The position numbers and the translations under genes are program-made. The notes under the pieces were generated by a model. The model saw only the letters and a program-made list of their open reading frames with translations. It had not been told where the DNA came from and ran no database searches. This document shows, piece after piece, positions 23,837-36,026 of a DNA stretch of 64,000 nucleotides. Source of the DNA: Sanderia malayensis (lineage: Eukaryota > Cnidaria > Scyphozoa > Semaeostomeae > Pelagiidae); NCBI GenBank assembly GCA_013076295.1, contig RQOL01000729.1, positions 2,480,001 through 2,544,000 on the forward strand. The letters are read 5' to 3'. How positions within the stretch are numbered: the first letter of the stretch is position 1; each line of letters opens with the position of its first letter.

Positions 23837-25250
23837 CTGCTCTTCTTTACACGAGCTTTATCTTCAGACCTGCAGCTTTTGGCACGAAAATTGGATAATA
23901 ACGGTTATACAGCTACCTTCCAGCTATGTTTATCAAACAACTCTAAATATTATAAACTAACTTCCAATTGTCTACAACATGTCATAAACTGCACCTTTCC
24001 CTCTTCTACCTCCTTCGTGTTCTCCCGTTCCAGGTTTATTCAAATTTTACTGATCAAAATTGTTCAAAAGTATTATAATTTTACTGTTGATTCTACTCCA
24101 ACTCTACTACGAAATTGAAATCATAACACAAATCAAAACTACAATTCCACACCAAAAAACTTATTTTCCTCTACCTTTGATATTCTCCGATAAAGGCCTA
24201 CAGAAATAAATTCTATTCAACTTATTTAATGCTCAATCTATGAATCTATTCCTAGAAGTTAAAAAATTGGAAATAATCCCTTGTGACAAACTCGGACTAA
24301 CAGTTTGGTGTGTAAAATAAACAAATAAATACATTTTACGCGCGATTAGAAACTTAGCGAAGCACAGAAAGATTTAACATGGAAAGACTTAGAAGAAACT
24401 CAAAGATTTAACTCAAAACGTGAACCTATGAGCGCGCTGCAAATGAAAGATGTCAATTTCACGCAACTTCAGGTCAAAACAGTAGTTGCATATACTAAAT
24501 GCACTTAACAACAGGTATAAGTAATGTAAGAATAATATTTATAATTTCACTTACAGTTGTGGTGCAAGGAAAGTGCATAATTGCTGAGGTACAGCAGGAA
24601 GCATTGCCCACGAGGTAATGAATGCAATATTTCTTTCACACTGTCTTATGTACCGAAATAAAAATGAGAGTATTTAGTCAGCTGGTCTCAGCAGATATCC
24701 TTGAGGTAAACATCATGCTTGTAAACGGACACGACAGTTCAAAATAGTCACCAGTAAATTGTTTGATACTGTTTCCCTCTGCAAGCCCAAAAGCGAGCGG
24801 TATTATCGAACATCCATTCCACAAAAATCGCTCTAAAACATCAGTTTTTCCTGCGCTGTATTGAAACAGAAATAACAACTGAGGTGATGTTATCCGCAAA
24901 CGAATAATTTCCCATGCTTGACGAAGCAAAGTTTTGTATTTGAAAGCTGAAAAGGTTCAAGTTATCTAAAACAAGATGGCGACTGCTGAAACCCAGGATT
25001 ATCATGGCGTCATGTATGTTGCTGCTCAACTATTGATTTGCTTGCATGTTGGTGCATTGCTGTTCCAGTCCAAACAACGCTGACCACATGAACAGAACGT
25101 CGCTCCATTGCGCGCGCAAATATATCTGGGTTTCCCACAACAAGAAAATCCATGCCAATGATTTCTAGCAGTAGTTGGAGGGGTGTATATATAATTGGGA
25201 CAAATGCAGAGCGAAAATGCCACTGGGTTTTTCGATCGACTGTGCCTTGT
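23837..25250. other. No gene recognised
   Basis: Short open frames exist on both strands, for example minus 24678-24929, which reads fairly protein-like. None has a recognisable motif or joinable splice sites. Confidence 0.4.
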
Positions 25251-25264
25251 GCACTTGGCAAAAC

Positions 25265-25548
25265 GAGACAAAGTGGGGAGTGTGGCAACTCTGCAATGGC
25301 AATTGTCCCCCGTGGTACTAGATTGAGTATCCTAACCGGGGAGGATGGTTTTCTCGGCGTTTGTGCCGAGGAACCATTCCGAACGGGTAGCCGAAAAATC
25401 CGGTACCCGGGGATCTACTTTCTCTTGTAGATCCCCGGGGCACCGGCCTCATTTATTTCGCTCAGCTATTCCTAGTGATTGCATGAGATTCGAACCGCTA
25501 TCTCATGCGTGGCAAGACAAGTGCTAACCACTGAGCCACAAGGCTGAA
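25265..25548 (-). mobile_element. tRNA-derived SINE
   Basis: Read on the minus strand, the head at 25548 contains an A box (GTGGCTCAGTGG, 25528-25539) and a B box (GGTTCGAATC, 25487-25496) at tRNA-like spacing. The acceptor stem is not maintained, so this is a SINE head and not a tRNA gene. The body continues through a hairpin at 25401-25443 (GGATCTAC...GTAGATCC with GC-rich flanks). Its 3' end is inferred near 25265. Confidence 0.65.
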
Positions 25549-25928
25549 CATGTTACTGCGTAGTTATTAACAAGTATATTAACACACCGCATCAAATCAA
25601 GCAATCCAAGAACATATTTGCAATTGAGCGATGAGCAGTTATGGTATCTTCTGATTCTCACAATAATTCTGCACACTTTTCAGTACGGGCTTGTGGATGG
25701 AGATTGTCTCGATGAAATGTGTGGAATACATGTGAATGAGAAGCTATCAGGTCAGATGTCTACTATTATGAAAGCAAACAGAGGTTAGCCAATCAGTGCT
25801 ATCGTCATCAAAGTAAGTAAAATCCACCTTTAATACAAATATTGTAGATAAACTCACCAACGCAGCAAGGTAGTAATAAAGCGGCAAGAGTTCGGTGGTG
25901 CTCTTGTTTCAAACCGCATGCTTGCGAA

Positions 25929-26160
25929 GCTCTGATTTGCAAGGCTCTGATTTGCAAGGCTCTGATTTCAGGACTCTGATTTCAAACGCTCTGGTTTGCA
26001 AGGCTCTGATTTGTAGGACCTGGTTGCAAGGCTCTGATTTGCAGGACTCTGGTTTGCAAGGCTCTGATTTGCAAGGCTCTGATTTCAGGACTCTGGTTTC
26101 AACGCTCTGGTTTGCGAAGCTCTGTTTTCAAGTTCCGATTTGCAAGGCTCTGATTTGATC
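25929..26160. repeat. Minisatellite of a 16-17-base unit
   Basis: About 14 degenerate tandem copies of GGCTCTGATTTGCAA occur, with variants ending TTTCAGGACTCT or TTTGCGAAGCTCT. The plus-strand frame across it (repeating CKALI/GSDLQ) is a by-product of the repeat and not a gene. Confidence 0.9.
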
Positions 26161-26194
26161 CTTTGCTAAATGAAATCATAATTGAAATAAAACA

Positions 26195-26238
26195 ATACCG
26201 ATTATTCGTTGGCTCTGAGACAAACGAATAATCGGTAT
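26195..26238. repeat. 16-bp perfect hairpin next to the minisatellite
   Basis: ATACCGATTATTCGTT at 26195-26210 is the exact reverse complement of 26223-26238, with a 12-base loop. It could be the remnant of a small transposon's ends or a stable stem. Confidence 0.85.
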
Positions 26239-26897
26239 AACCATTGGGTCCTTCATAAAAATAATACTGAATTAGTCACATGACCAATTGCTGACCAATT
26301 TTATTGCTGCTCAAAAACATCAAAAATAGCCATGTGGCTGAATAAGCAGCACATACTTCAACGCATAAGCTTCTTTTGCTGCTCTGATAAAAGCATCTAT
26401 GGTGGCCTTTTTCCAACAGCTTAAAAAAAATAGGAACCCTATAGGGAGACTCACGGCAATAATTTGAAGAGAATTTGGGTAGTTTGCGCGCAAAAGGGTA
26501 GAGATAAAGTTGAGAGGGGAAGCATTTATTTTGTTGGAAAATAGTGGTCATTTGGTTGCACAGATGGGATGCACTGCAACCTCTGACAAGTTAGTGCCGT
26601 CAGCCGAAAATTAAGGCAGAAATTCAGAGGAGAATACTTTCTACAGCAGTCATATGATATTCAAAGTTGTATTGAAGCAGTCACATTATGTAATTTTGGC
26701 CGATTTTGGTAGTGGAAAGAATTTTGTCAGCGTGAATTCTGCTGACCGAGTTGGACAGTGCTGCTGACCAAAACAAATCCCAATATTGGATCATGTGATC
26801 ATTGGATCATATGAATTGTGGCTGATTTTGTTACCAAGAGAAACGAGAAGGAAAAGCAAGAGAAGCTGGTTATAATTTCAATATCAGTACCCCCACA

Positions 26898-27161
26898 TCA
26901 TGTCAGATGACATGTTACTTTGAGCAAATATTCATAAACCGAGCCACCAATGTGAGGATATAATTGTTGTTCTATTTCCTTCATAAATGATATTATTTTG
27001 CTCCTGACTCTTTTGTGAAATATTTGTTTACCATATATTGTAAAAGAAATTGCTCGAAAAAGACAATTTCCATCACCAACAATATTAAATACTAGAATGG
27101 GATTGTAAAGTGGCTTCAAAATAGTATTATTATCACACATATTAATTGAATTAATACCCAA
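26898..27161 (-). pseudogene. OTU-type cysteine protease fragment
   Basis: An 87-residue frame contains VGDGNCLFRAISFTIYGKQ, the characteristic OTU active-site block (DGNCLFRA, with the catalytic Asp-Cys pair). It is followed by HKRVRSKIISFM, matching the next OTU helix (H-x-x-VR...V..FM). The frame ends after HIGGSVYEYL, before the catalytic His region. Only the N-terminal half of a roughly 130-residue domain is here. OTU domains act as deubiquitinases in host genes and also occur in transposon-encoded proteins. With no neighbouring exons seen, a transposon relic or an isolated exon are both possible. Confidence 0.6.
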
Positions 27162-27164
27162 AAT

Positions 27165-29262
27165 CTTACAAATTTTTCTTTACTATCTAAGAAAGTGGAA
27201 AAAACTTGAACTCATTGTTGTGGTAATAGCAAATGTTGGACCTGGATTCAACACTACATCCCACATACAAAACCAGAAGTGCTACAAAATAATGTATGTG
27301 TGATTTTACACTGTACCCAAATTACCAATGTTTGCAGGATTGCATTTTTATCCATTTACTTGATAACATCTCATTTCCCAATTTGCACCTTTTACAGTTT
27401 GCATACAATGCACATGGTTTGTTGTCTGGTATCATATAAAGTTTTTGCAAAAAACAAAGATCAAAATTGATGCTCTTATTCCATCATGCAAAGCTCGAAT
27501 ATCAATATTATATTAATAGTATTAGTATGCAAATATTTACATACAGTGTTTACATTTTCAGTAGTGCTGTATTAGTCTATTTAATTTTCAAGCATATTAT
27601 CACACTTTCATATGAAATGGATTAAAAATTATCAACAGCAGCAATATTGTTATAATAATGAACTTTACCCAATTTCTATGCAGTTACATGCAGGTTTTCA
27701 GCAATGCCAACTATAGGCTAGATTATTTTTCCAACAGGAAAACTAGGGCAAATCCAGTAATGACCGATTTCAGTTAGCACTGAGTCAGTGTTCCTGTTTA
27801 CTTGCAATTCCCTTTAAGTTAGTTTGGATTAAGTCCATATGATTTTCGTACACAACAAAGTCTGTTGTGTAGACTAATTATAAACAAATCAAAATACCTA
27901 CCTAGGAAGGCTCGGTAGGTAGATAAGCACAGACCCAAATAAATAAAAACTTCCCACCTCAAGCCTTCAAAATTTAAAACAAAAAAACGAGGTTGCAAAT
28001 TGCGTAAAAATTAAGCAAACCGCTGACAAGACTGTAATGCGAGACCCCTCAAAAGTTTTAGGACCCTCAACTAATGATATCAGTTTGCTCAGGTGATTTA
28101 TTTGCCTGTTGCGGATAATTTCTTTTATTTACTACCATTTACCTTCCAATATGGTGTCAATGGTTTCGATAGATACATAGATACTTAGATAGCCATTAAC
28201 CAACCTGTTCTCCAGGGCCTGAAGCTGTGGGGACGAGGACGGCCATTGACAATACGATACACGAAACAGGAAACAGAAAAGACAACATGAAATCGCGGCG
28301 GTTGTTTGAACATGAGGCATTGGAATGTTTTGGAAGACAGGGAACAGATTTTCCCGTACACCAACCATTACTCACGTTGCTTACGCCGTGAGTCAACAAA
28401 ACAATGAAGCTACACTATCAAGTCAGCTTCACTTACAAACAGGACGAGCTGATAGCACGTGGATTGTTAGTAATTGATAAAGAAAAACAAAAAGCAATCA
28501 TTTCGATATTTGTGACGAAGAATTTTCATTGTGTCTTCTTTGAAATTGCTATTTTCACCCTGTGAAAAGAACAACAGTTCAGACATTGTCTATTAAATCT
28601 TTTCAACAATCTATACAGCATTTATATCTTCGTGAAAGATAGATTTACACATCTATTGCATTGTGAAGGATAGCACATTGCACACCTGAAATAATTTCTA
28701 ATGTTGCATCAACACCCATCATATGGCCATTCTTAATCTCATATGTCTGATTGCGTTAGAATGCAACATACGACCAGCAATAATAGAAGAATGTTTCATG
28801 TGTACCTCTTGTGGACTTCTTCCATTTCATGTTCTTTTTCTGTGTCCACTCTTTCCAATTCTATCCGATGGCGTGCTCGAATTTCACTGACATTAAAAAG
28901 GCATTTCATGGTCGATCATGTATTGTAGCGGAACCCAACAGCGTGAATTGGACTAACACTAAATTCGTGTCTCTCCATAAGTCCCGCAAACGATCTGAAT
29001 TGGACCAATCAGCTGATCAAATTAAATTCATTAAATTCTTCAATCAATTCAAACGTTTTAGATTCAATTTGCAAGCTTTATGGACAAGGATACAATCATA
29101 ATAACTTGGTTTGCTACTTAATGCTACCTGTCCACTCTATGAAATAATAATAATAAAGAGAATACACCGATGATATTCTGAAGCTTAGACAGCCAATTTC
29201 TTTGTAATAAAAAAATCACTTCAATTTGCATTGAATTGGGATGCATTTCCTGAAAGAAAATC
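27165..29262. other. No gene recognised
   Basis: AT-rich sequence between the OTU fragment and the 3' end of the first alkaline phosphatase gene. Open frames at 28132-28399 (minus) and 28743-29101 (plus) have no recognisable motif or splice support. Confidence 0.4.
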
Positions 29263-29264
29263 AA

Positions 29265-29270
29265 TTTATT
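29265..29270 (-). promoter_or_regulatory. Polyadenylation signal of alkaline phosphatase A
   Basis: AATAAA on the minus strand, 22 bases after the stop codon. The very short 3' UTR is plausible but unproven. Confidence 0.55.
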
Positions 29271-29292
29271 AGATCACCATCTTCAGAGCCAA

Positions 29293-32200
29293 TCAAAATT
29301 TGGACGATGATCGCACGGGAGATATGCAAGAGAGGCAGAGAAATGAAAAGGAGGCATCATTAAAATGCATTGCACAAGAATTAAGGGCACCTTGTTCTTT
29401 GCAGATCTTTGCCTTCCCTTCGGATAAACACAGAGCATAATCCATCACATGGAATATGTAATTCTGTTCCACTACACCGTGCAGCATATGCGACCTTGGC
29501 CCACGTGCGTATATCCCTGAAAACAATAAGAGAGAATCAGCACTGTGTATTACCCCCTGGATGGCTTACATCATTGAGTACAACAACAAATAAGCAACTT
29601 GTACGTACGGGGGGTGACATACACTCACCTACGTCTTCGCCACCGTGCGTTTCACTAGGTAATGGCACCAAACTCTGTTGTCTGTAGAGCCTCGAGTCAG
29701 TCCTGAATTTTGAAGGATCGTCACGCAAAGCGTTCGTTTTCGCACCTGGTCCATTCATGTAGGCAAGAGTAGTCCACGGCTTGCCATCTCTGGCCTTTCT
29801 AGTGCTGGCTAGGCCGAGAATCGGGTTGCCACGTTTCGGATATCCACCAATAACAAATGTGTGCGAATGATCAGCAGTTACAATTATCAGTGTCTCCTCT
29901 GGAATGAAGTTGAATAGTTACCAGAGTATAATGATTATTAGTACAAATAGTAAACATATTGCAAAGAAAGAGCCTACATTGGGGAATACAGGATTCAGTA
30001 AACAAGTGGATAGAAAAAATAGGTCAAAAAGGACAAGGAAAAATAAATAGTCCACGTGAGTGCTATTTCCCATTCTTGTTAAAGGGTTTTCCAGGGTTTT
30101 CACCTGGTAAGGATCAAAGCCCACCTTCTTTAGTCATCGATTGTGCCTTTGCAACAGCATTGGCCAATTCAACAGCATCGTGTAATGCATTGTAGGCATT
30201 TCCTGCATGATGACCATGATCTATACGTCCACCTGCATAGAACAAGCGAACATAGATATGACTCTTAAACTTCAACATTCGTTTTTTAAGTCAAGGGAAA
30301 ATCTCTACAATATACTCTACACTACACAATAACATAAAAGAGAATAATGGATATATTCCTTGAATGTGTCTGTATGCCCAGTGATTGTCATCATAAAAAT
30401 AAGTTAATCATGTTATGAAAAAGAGGGTTCGTGAGTGTGACGTTTTGAGAAGTACTTCACTTACCACCAGGCATCATTTTTCTTGAGGATGTACACGATA
30501 CAATTTTGCTTGAAGCGTTTAAAAACGCAACTATAAAACCATGCATAGATAGCCTTACCTTCTACTAACATAAAGTATCCTTTGTCATTCTTGCTCAGCA
30601 TGTTAATAGCAAGTTCAGTCATTTCGGTTAAAGATGGCTCTCCACTTTTATCATATTTTCGCATGGCAGCATACCGCATGTGACTGGGTTCGAAAAGTCC
30701 TGAAATAAAAAAAATACTTGTTTATCAAACAGCCTTGACAAAAGTCAGCATTGGAGTATCCAGTCTTGGTCCTCTGACTTCGACCGAATGGTAAAACTAC
30801 GTGTGGCTCGTCACTTGAACGCTCAGTCAAGGTTGGGACAATGGCTCACTCAAGACAAGGACAATTTTAGAGTGACAGACAGGCTAATTATGTCTGAAAA
30901 AATATATCAATTAAACATGAAGAAAATATCCTGCACAAATATACAAAAATAGAACAACAAGGACAAATAGATTCCTAAAAGTAATGGATTCACGATACTA
31001 CACCTTTTTTATAAGAAACTTACTAGTAGAATTTGTGCTAAATTACAATAGATTCCTTTGTTCTATTGCTTTCCTTGACAATAGAAAACAGTAGAAAATT
31101 TAAGAAGCTAGGTTTCTTAAAAAATAAAAAATGTACTTCACTCACCCAAAAGGTGATCGACACTGTTAACATCCAGTGCTTTGAACTGTTGGTCATTCCA
31201 AACGTAACTCCATTTGTCATTCGCTGTGGTTTTGTTCATCCACTCTTGGGCCAAATTTCTTCCATCTCTACGTCTACCTTTTGTGCCGTACTCCGGGTCC
31301 GTGGATGTAGATGGCAAGAAATTTCGCCTTCCACCTCCCAACGCAACTTCCAAGCCATTGCCATAAGGAAATTCAATAAGTTGCCGGGCTAAAGAATTAA
31401 ACAGGAATGTAGGATGGGACATTAAGTATTTTGCAACATTTTTGGAAAATCATCCATCCCCAAATAGCAGTTGCTTTATGACCACTCGTCAATGGCGTAA
31501 GGCACGGTGTACACCTTTAAGCACAAAACTAAGGGACCCCAAAGAGTTGGGCCTCAAGGGGGCCCCGTGAAAATTTGTGAACAATTGTTAATTTATGCAG
31601 TTAAGGGCAATCTCGGCCTGTAAACTTGACTTGCAAAAAATAGGGCCCCCAAACGACTACTTTGATTAAGGAACCCACACTGCTTCGTTACGCCACTGCC
31701 ACTCCCTAATGAATAGAAACACAGAGCACTCGTAAAAAAATTGAAGAAAAAAAAGCAGTGTTCTAGGCCTTTTCGTCCCCACGCCTCAGTACAAAAGACT
31801 TCAGAAGGAACGTACGGAGTCAGAGGTAGTTTCAGGCTGGCTCCAAATCGGACTGACAAGCCTTTACAAGAGACAATGTATAACAAGTTCACCTCTACAT
31901 GAGCCTACCTATGTCAACACAGGATCTGTCTGACATGTCAGCATCGCTCTCCCATTTTCTCGATGCCGAATGTGCGTAGCCAGTGGATGGGGTTGCGTGT
32001 GTAAGACGAGCAGTCGTGACTATACCCGTGGAAAGGCCCTTTAATTCAGCCAGCTCAACCATTGACAATACAGTGGTCCTGGGAAACGAATGGCATTTGC
32101 CATACTGTATATTATCATCAACAGATATCACGCCTATGAAAACAAAAACAAATGAATACGAGATTCTATACATGTTCATCTACATCTACAAAGGTTAATC

Positions 32201-33974
32201 ATCAATCTCGATATTGAGGGCTCCGTTAAATTGCATGTTGGCATGAATAACAACAATATTCGGTTACGGGCGTGATATTAATTGCTACATTGTGATCTCA
32301 ATTAGTATTGGCTCGTTAAGAGTTTCCCTGGATATTCATTGGAGTATGTGTGGATATCAGCATTGATACAGTGTTACAGCTAGCATTAGCATCGATCTAT
32401 ACCTGCTTTTGACTTCACGCCAGTCATGAATGCCGTTGCCGTTCCGGCCGAATCTGGAGTCTGTTGGTTTGTGTTGTACGTCTTTGATAAAGCAGAGTAG
32501 GGAAACTTTTCCCAGCTCAAGTACCCCTCTTCTCCTGATAGAAAAAAGAGAATCGATCGACAACATGTCAGCAAAAAAAAGCATTAAAATTATTAGAGCA
32601 GTTCTTGCGTGCAGGCATTATTACAGTAACTTAGTCTTGAATTTCTGGCAGCAATGGAAAACTGAATTCTCACAGCCAGAAAATAATAAATTATGGCAGC
32701 AATACGCTATCGAAATACCAAAATCTTGCAGCAATAGAACACTGAATTCTTGCAGCATTGAACTAGCAACTTGCAGCTTTTCACCAAGACCAAGATCAAA
32801 ATCAAACATCAATCATTATTCGAACTAACCGCTTTTGCCACGAAGCTGTCCCTCCAATATTCTTGCAGCTGTTACGGTGCTGATACCCATACCATCTCCA
32901 AGGAATAAAATGACATTTTTTGCCTTGCCATTCATCTGTTTGAGCTTCAACGTGTCTTTAATGAATGATTCTCCGCTCTTGAACCATGGGTCATTCTTTT
33001 GTCTATTGTAGATCTCAGAGGCCGTGTCAGCTATGAGAGAAAAAAAATAAACTCTGTCAGTAACCAAATAGATTTGACCGCGCGGTCTGTAAGTCAAATA
33101 TGCCCACAGTGTGAACTAAGAATCACTTTGGGTACGGAACAACTTTATGGCAGTCTTATTAATCGAAATACGTAATGAACTTTAAGTCACGCGCAGGAAT
33201 ATTTTAAATAATGGCCAACGTTTTGCTTAGTTGCACAATCTCTGAGAGAACTTCTACGTGGGTATTTTCTCAGAGTCAGATGGAACTCATTCAATGTGGA
33301 TAAAAGATCCTGGTTGTTGAGGTGTGGAAACCTCAGAGAAATAAATGAATGGGAAGAAACTGCTGAATTTGCAACACAGAGAGTTCTTCTTCTCGATCGT
33401 TTGCATAATCTAATACCTCATCAGTTCATACGTATGTTTGTCTAGAACAATGCTGAAATTTTCATGTTGGATCTCGGGGGACGCAAAAAGCAGGATGTTT
33501 ATGTTGCAGCTATGCCATCCATGGAAAAAGCCAAATGGCCTAGTAAAACCAGAGGTTGCTTAAAGCCATTGTTGACGCTGATCGAAAATAATTGGTTTCA
33601 TGACACACATTGAGCTCCAAATGAGTCGAATAGCCACAGAAAAAATAAATTCATTCAAATACTACGACAGTTGAGGGGTAAACGTGAGGTATAACAGGCA
33701 GAATCGGGGGTGGAGGAAATAATGTTGGACATGTTGCAACATTTGACGAAAAGGTACACAGTGGTTTCCTTCATACTGAATCATGAAAATTAGTTCAAAA
33801 AAGGACCTGGTGAACTCTTTTGAAACTAACGTGCTGCTAATGCACGTGATGCTAATGCTTGCGTTGTTAATGCGTGTGTTGCATATTGTTCAATAGAGAC
33901 TCACCATTGACAGGCATTATCAGGCAATAGCCGAAATTGATTGCAAGTATTAGAGCTAATGTAGAGTACATCAT
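29293..33974 (-). CDS. Alkaline phosphatase A, 537 aa, nine exons
   Basis: Exons are 33905-33974, 32830-33030, 32403-32534, 31909-32133, 31146-31388, 30559-30699, 30125-30232, 29629-29898 and 29293-29516: 1,614 nt, all GT-AG, all introns phase 1. Residues 1-23 form a signal peptide (MMYSTLALILAINFGYCLIM). The enzyme hydrolyses phosphate monoesters at alkaline pH with two Zn and one Mg. Ligands and nucleophile are intact: Asp69 in [10 protein letters not shown], Ser119 in [10 protein letters not shown], Glu337, Asp342 and His346 in [10 protein letters not shown], Asp383-His384-x-His386 in TADHSHTF, and His458 in THGGEDVG. The spacings equal those of the human placental enzyme. The last exon ends in a weakly hydrophobic tail (FSFLCLSCISPVRSSSKF) unlike paralogue B, so a GPI anchor is doubtful. 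It lies just downstream of paralogue B in tandem. Intron 4 holds a hAT-type MITE. Confidence 0.95.
31490..31698. mobile_element. hAT-type MITE in intron 4 of alkaline phosphatase A
   Basis: The ends are inverted (CAATGGCGTAAG at left, CGTTACGCCACTG at right, the latter the reverse of CAGTGGCGTAACG). The flanks CCACTCGT and CCACTCCC agree at 6 of 8 bases, fitting an old 8-bp target duplication. 209 bases, no coding capacity. Confidence 0.65.
33212..33335. repeat. Dispersed repeat related to 10058-10180
   Basis: This segment in intron 1 of alkaline phosphatase A resembles 10058-10180 and its copy-2 counterpart, with many substitutions. It indicates an old low-copy repeat family shared between otherwise unrelated loci. 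Confidence 0.45.
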
Positions 33975-36026
33975 AGATGAGGCCAATTGTGCAGCGAAAG
34001 TATTGGTTCTCTATGTCTTCCTGTCTCCGTTTTCCTTGTACTCTGCTTGATTTTAAAAGCAACGTCTTTCAGGACTCCCAGGCTGACGTTGATTTGCGGA
34101 TTAATTTGCGGTAACTCTTTATCTCCAGCAGAGCTGTACAAGTGACTCCAACCACAATGCTTGTCGCACAAAACCACAGATGGACCGACTTTTATGGATA
34201 TCGAATTACCCCCCAGGATGAGGTAAATACGCACGCGCACCTCAACTGCAGATCCAAATATCATGGTGCGCATGTGTAACTCCCACATGAGGATACCGAA
34301 GAATCAACTTCTCTCGCTGTTCAGACTGTTTAACCAGCTGATTTGATTTAACCTCACCCACCAAATAAAAACGTCTTTATTTGGTGGATGAAATCAAATT
34401 AGTTAAAGCCATGAGATTAAAAAGCAGATAAACCTCTGATAACATCTTTAGATTCTGCAAAAAAAAAGACGAAAAATAGACTTACAAAGTTGTGCTGTTT
34501 AAACAGTAACGAAAACTAAGCTGAAATTTCGTTAAACTATATTTAAATATAAACCCAATGTGAGGAACGCGATAGATTTAGCTGCGGAAATATTAGCGAT
34601 CGCATGATGGAAATACAGTCAAATGCAAAAGTGACAATTCAAAAATTGAAATCTTCTCAGAAACTGCAAGCTTTCTTTTTCCTTTACAATATACCAATAT
34701 AAAAACACGTCACTCTGGTGATTAGATGAAATTGTCATGTTTCAACCAAGGTGGAAACATTTGCATAATGCTATGCATTTGAAAACAACCTCGTTATGAA
34801 GTGTCCAGTAATAATGAAAAGTTTTTGCTAAACAATTAACTAAAAATCATAACAGAGGGCATACCTTCATGAAAGTAAATAATCCATTCCATCTTTATTC
34901 CATTACTTCTGCCGACTTCTTATTCTTCTTCCTTCATTCAACCCTTTCTTCATCTATCCCTTTCCTTATTCTTCCACATATGTAGCTTCAAGCCCTTCGT
35001 CATTTTTTAAAAATTCTTTTCATTTAACTCCCTTCTCGTCCAATTCTCTCCGTCATCCACATCTCATATTCTATACTTCTCTTCTTCATCATCATCTTGT
35101 TTATGACAATTTTGCTACGATGTAAAGACAGCATATCACAAAAATATCTTAAAAGCGATAATCCAGCAAAAGCAGACAGGTTCCATAACAAAAACCCACG
35201 ATAACAACAGCAGTGAACATATCTTTGTGCAGCATTCCTCAAGTCCACACGCTCCCTCCCAAGAATCACAACTTGAAAATGGCATTGAAAAGAGCAAGCA
35301 AAGTGTGCAACAACTTTTGGATTAAAATCACTTACTGACGTGGCTACAATCAATGCATGTGAACATTGTTAGGAAAAATTACAATATTAATATCAAACTA
35401 AAATGTGGCTGCCTGCCACAAGGCAGCATTCCCATGTAAATGTACAGCAAATTGACTCGCATCATTAAAATTTTCAATGGTGCCTGTTACCCTTTAATGA
35501 ATTGAAAATGATAATAATGATCATAAAATAATCCAAATTTATAGCTACAAGTGTTTTACTGTAATTAAAATGTAACCCGTGTAATCAAAATGTGATCAGT
35601 GTAATCAAAAAATCATTTTATTACATAATGATTGCTGATAGAGAACCAATGTTGTCTGTATACGCTTCGATAAAAATGTTCTCTCTGATAGCAGTTCACT
35701 AGACCAAGCTAGCGTCTGAAGATTATGATGAATGATTAATTAATAATTGCAGGAATATCTTAATGGTAGTACATGCAGCAATAATAGCAGGATATAAACA
35801 GTAGTAGTAGAAGCCGTAGCAGTGGTGGAAATAGAAGTGCTGGTGATATTAGTAGTATCAATAGCACCAGTAGCAGTGAGACAAGTTATGGTATTCGGAG
35901 AAGTGACTGTAGAAGTAGCGATGGTAGCATTGTGGCAATAACAAATGCATCATTAGAAATAGTAGCAATAGAGGTAGTTGTAGCAGTGCAGGCAATGATT
36001 TAACGGCTTCAGGAATATCCAGAAAG
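33975..36026. other. Spacer between the two alkaline phosphatase genes
   Basis: No gene is seen. A 12-bp hairpin (CCACCAAATAAA with its reverse complement) lies at 34358-34387. The segment 34330-34410 shows a longer imperfect palindrome. The promoter of gene A must lie at the left of this spacer, but no clear TATA box was identified. Confidence 0.5.
35763..36000. repeat. Degenerate trinucleotide tract (GTA/GCA/GAA)
   Basis: The plus strand is a purine-skewed series of three-base units (TAGTAGTAGAAG, GTAGCAGTGG and so on) that ends just before the 3' end of alkaline phosphatase B. Three-base periodicity without a conserved product suggests a decayed microsatellite. The hydrophobic minus-strand frames across it are by-products. 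Confidence 0.65.

Noticed and set aside
25401..25443. Cloning-vector polylinker (KpnI-SmaI-BamHI-like string)
   Set aside because: The string is one arm of a natural inverted repeat within a tRNA-derived SINE, and no other vector sequence flanks it.
25479..25548. Functional tRNA gene on the minus strand
   Set aside because: A and B boxes are present, but the acceptor stem does not pair and the sequence continues into a SINE body.
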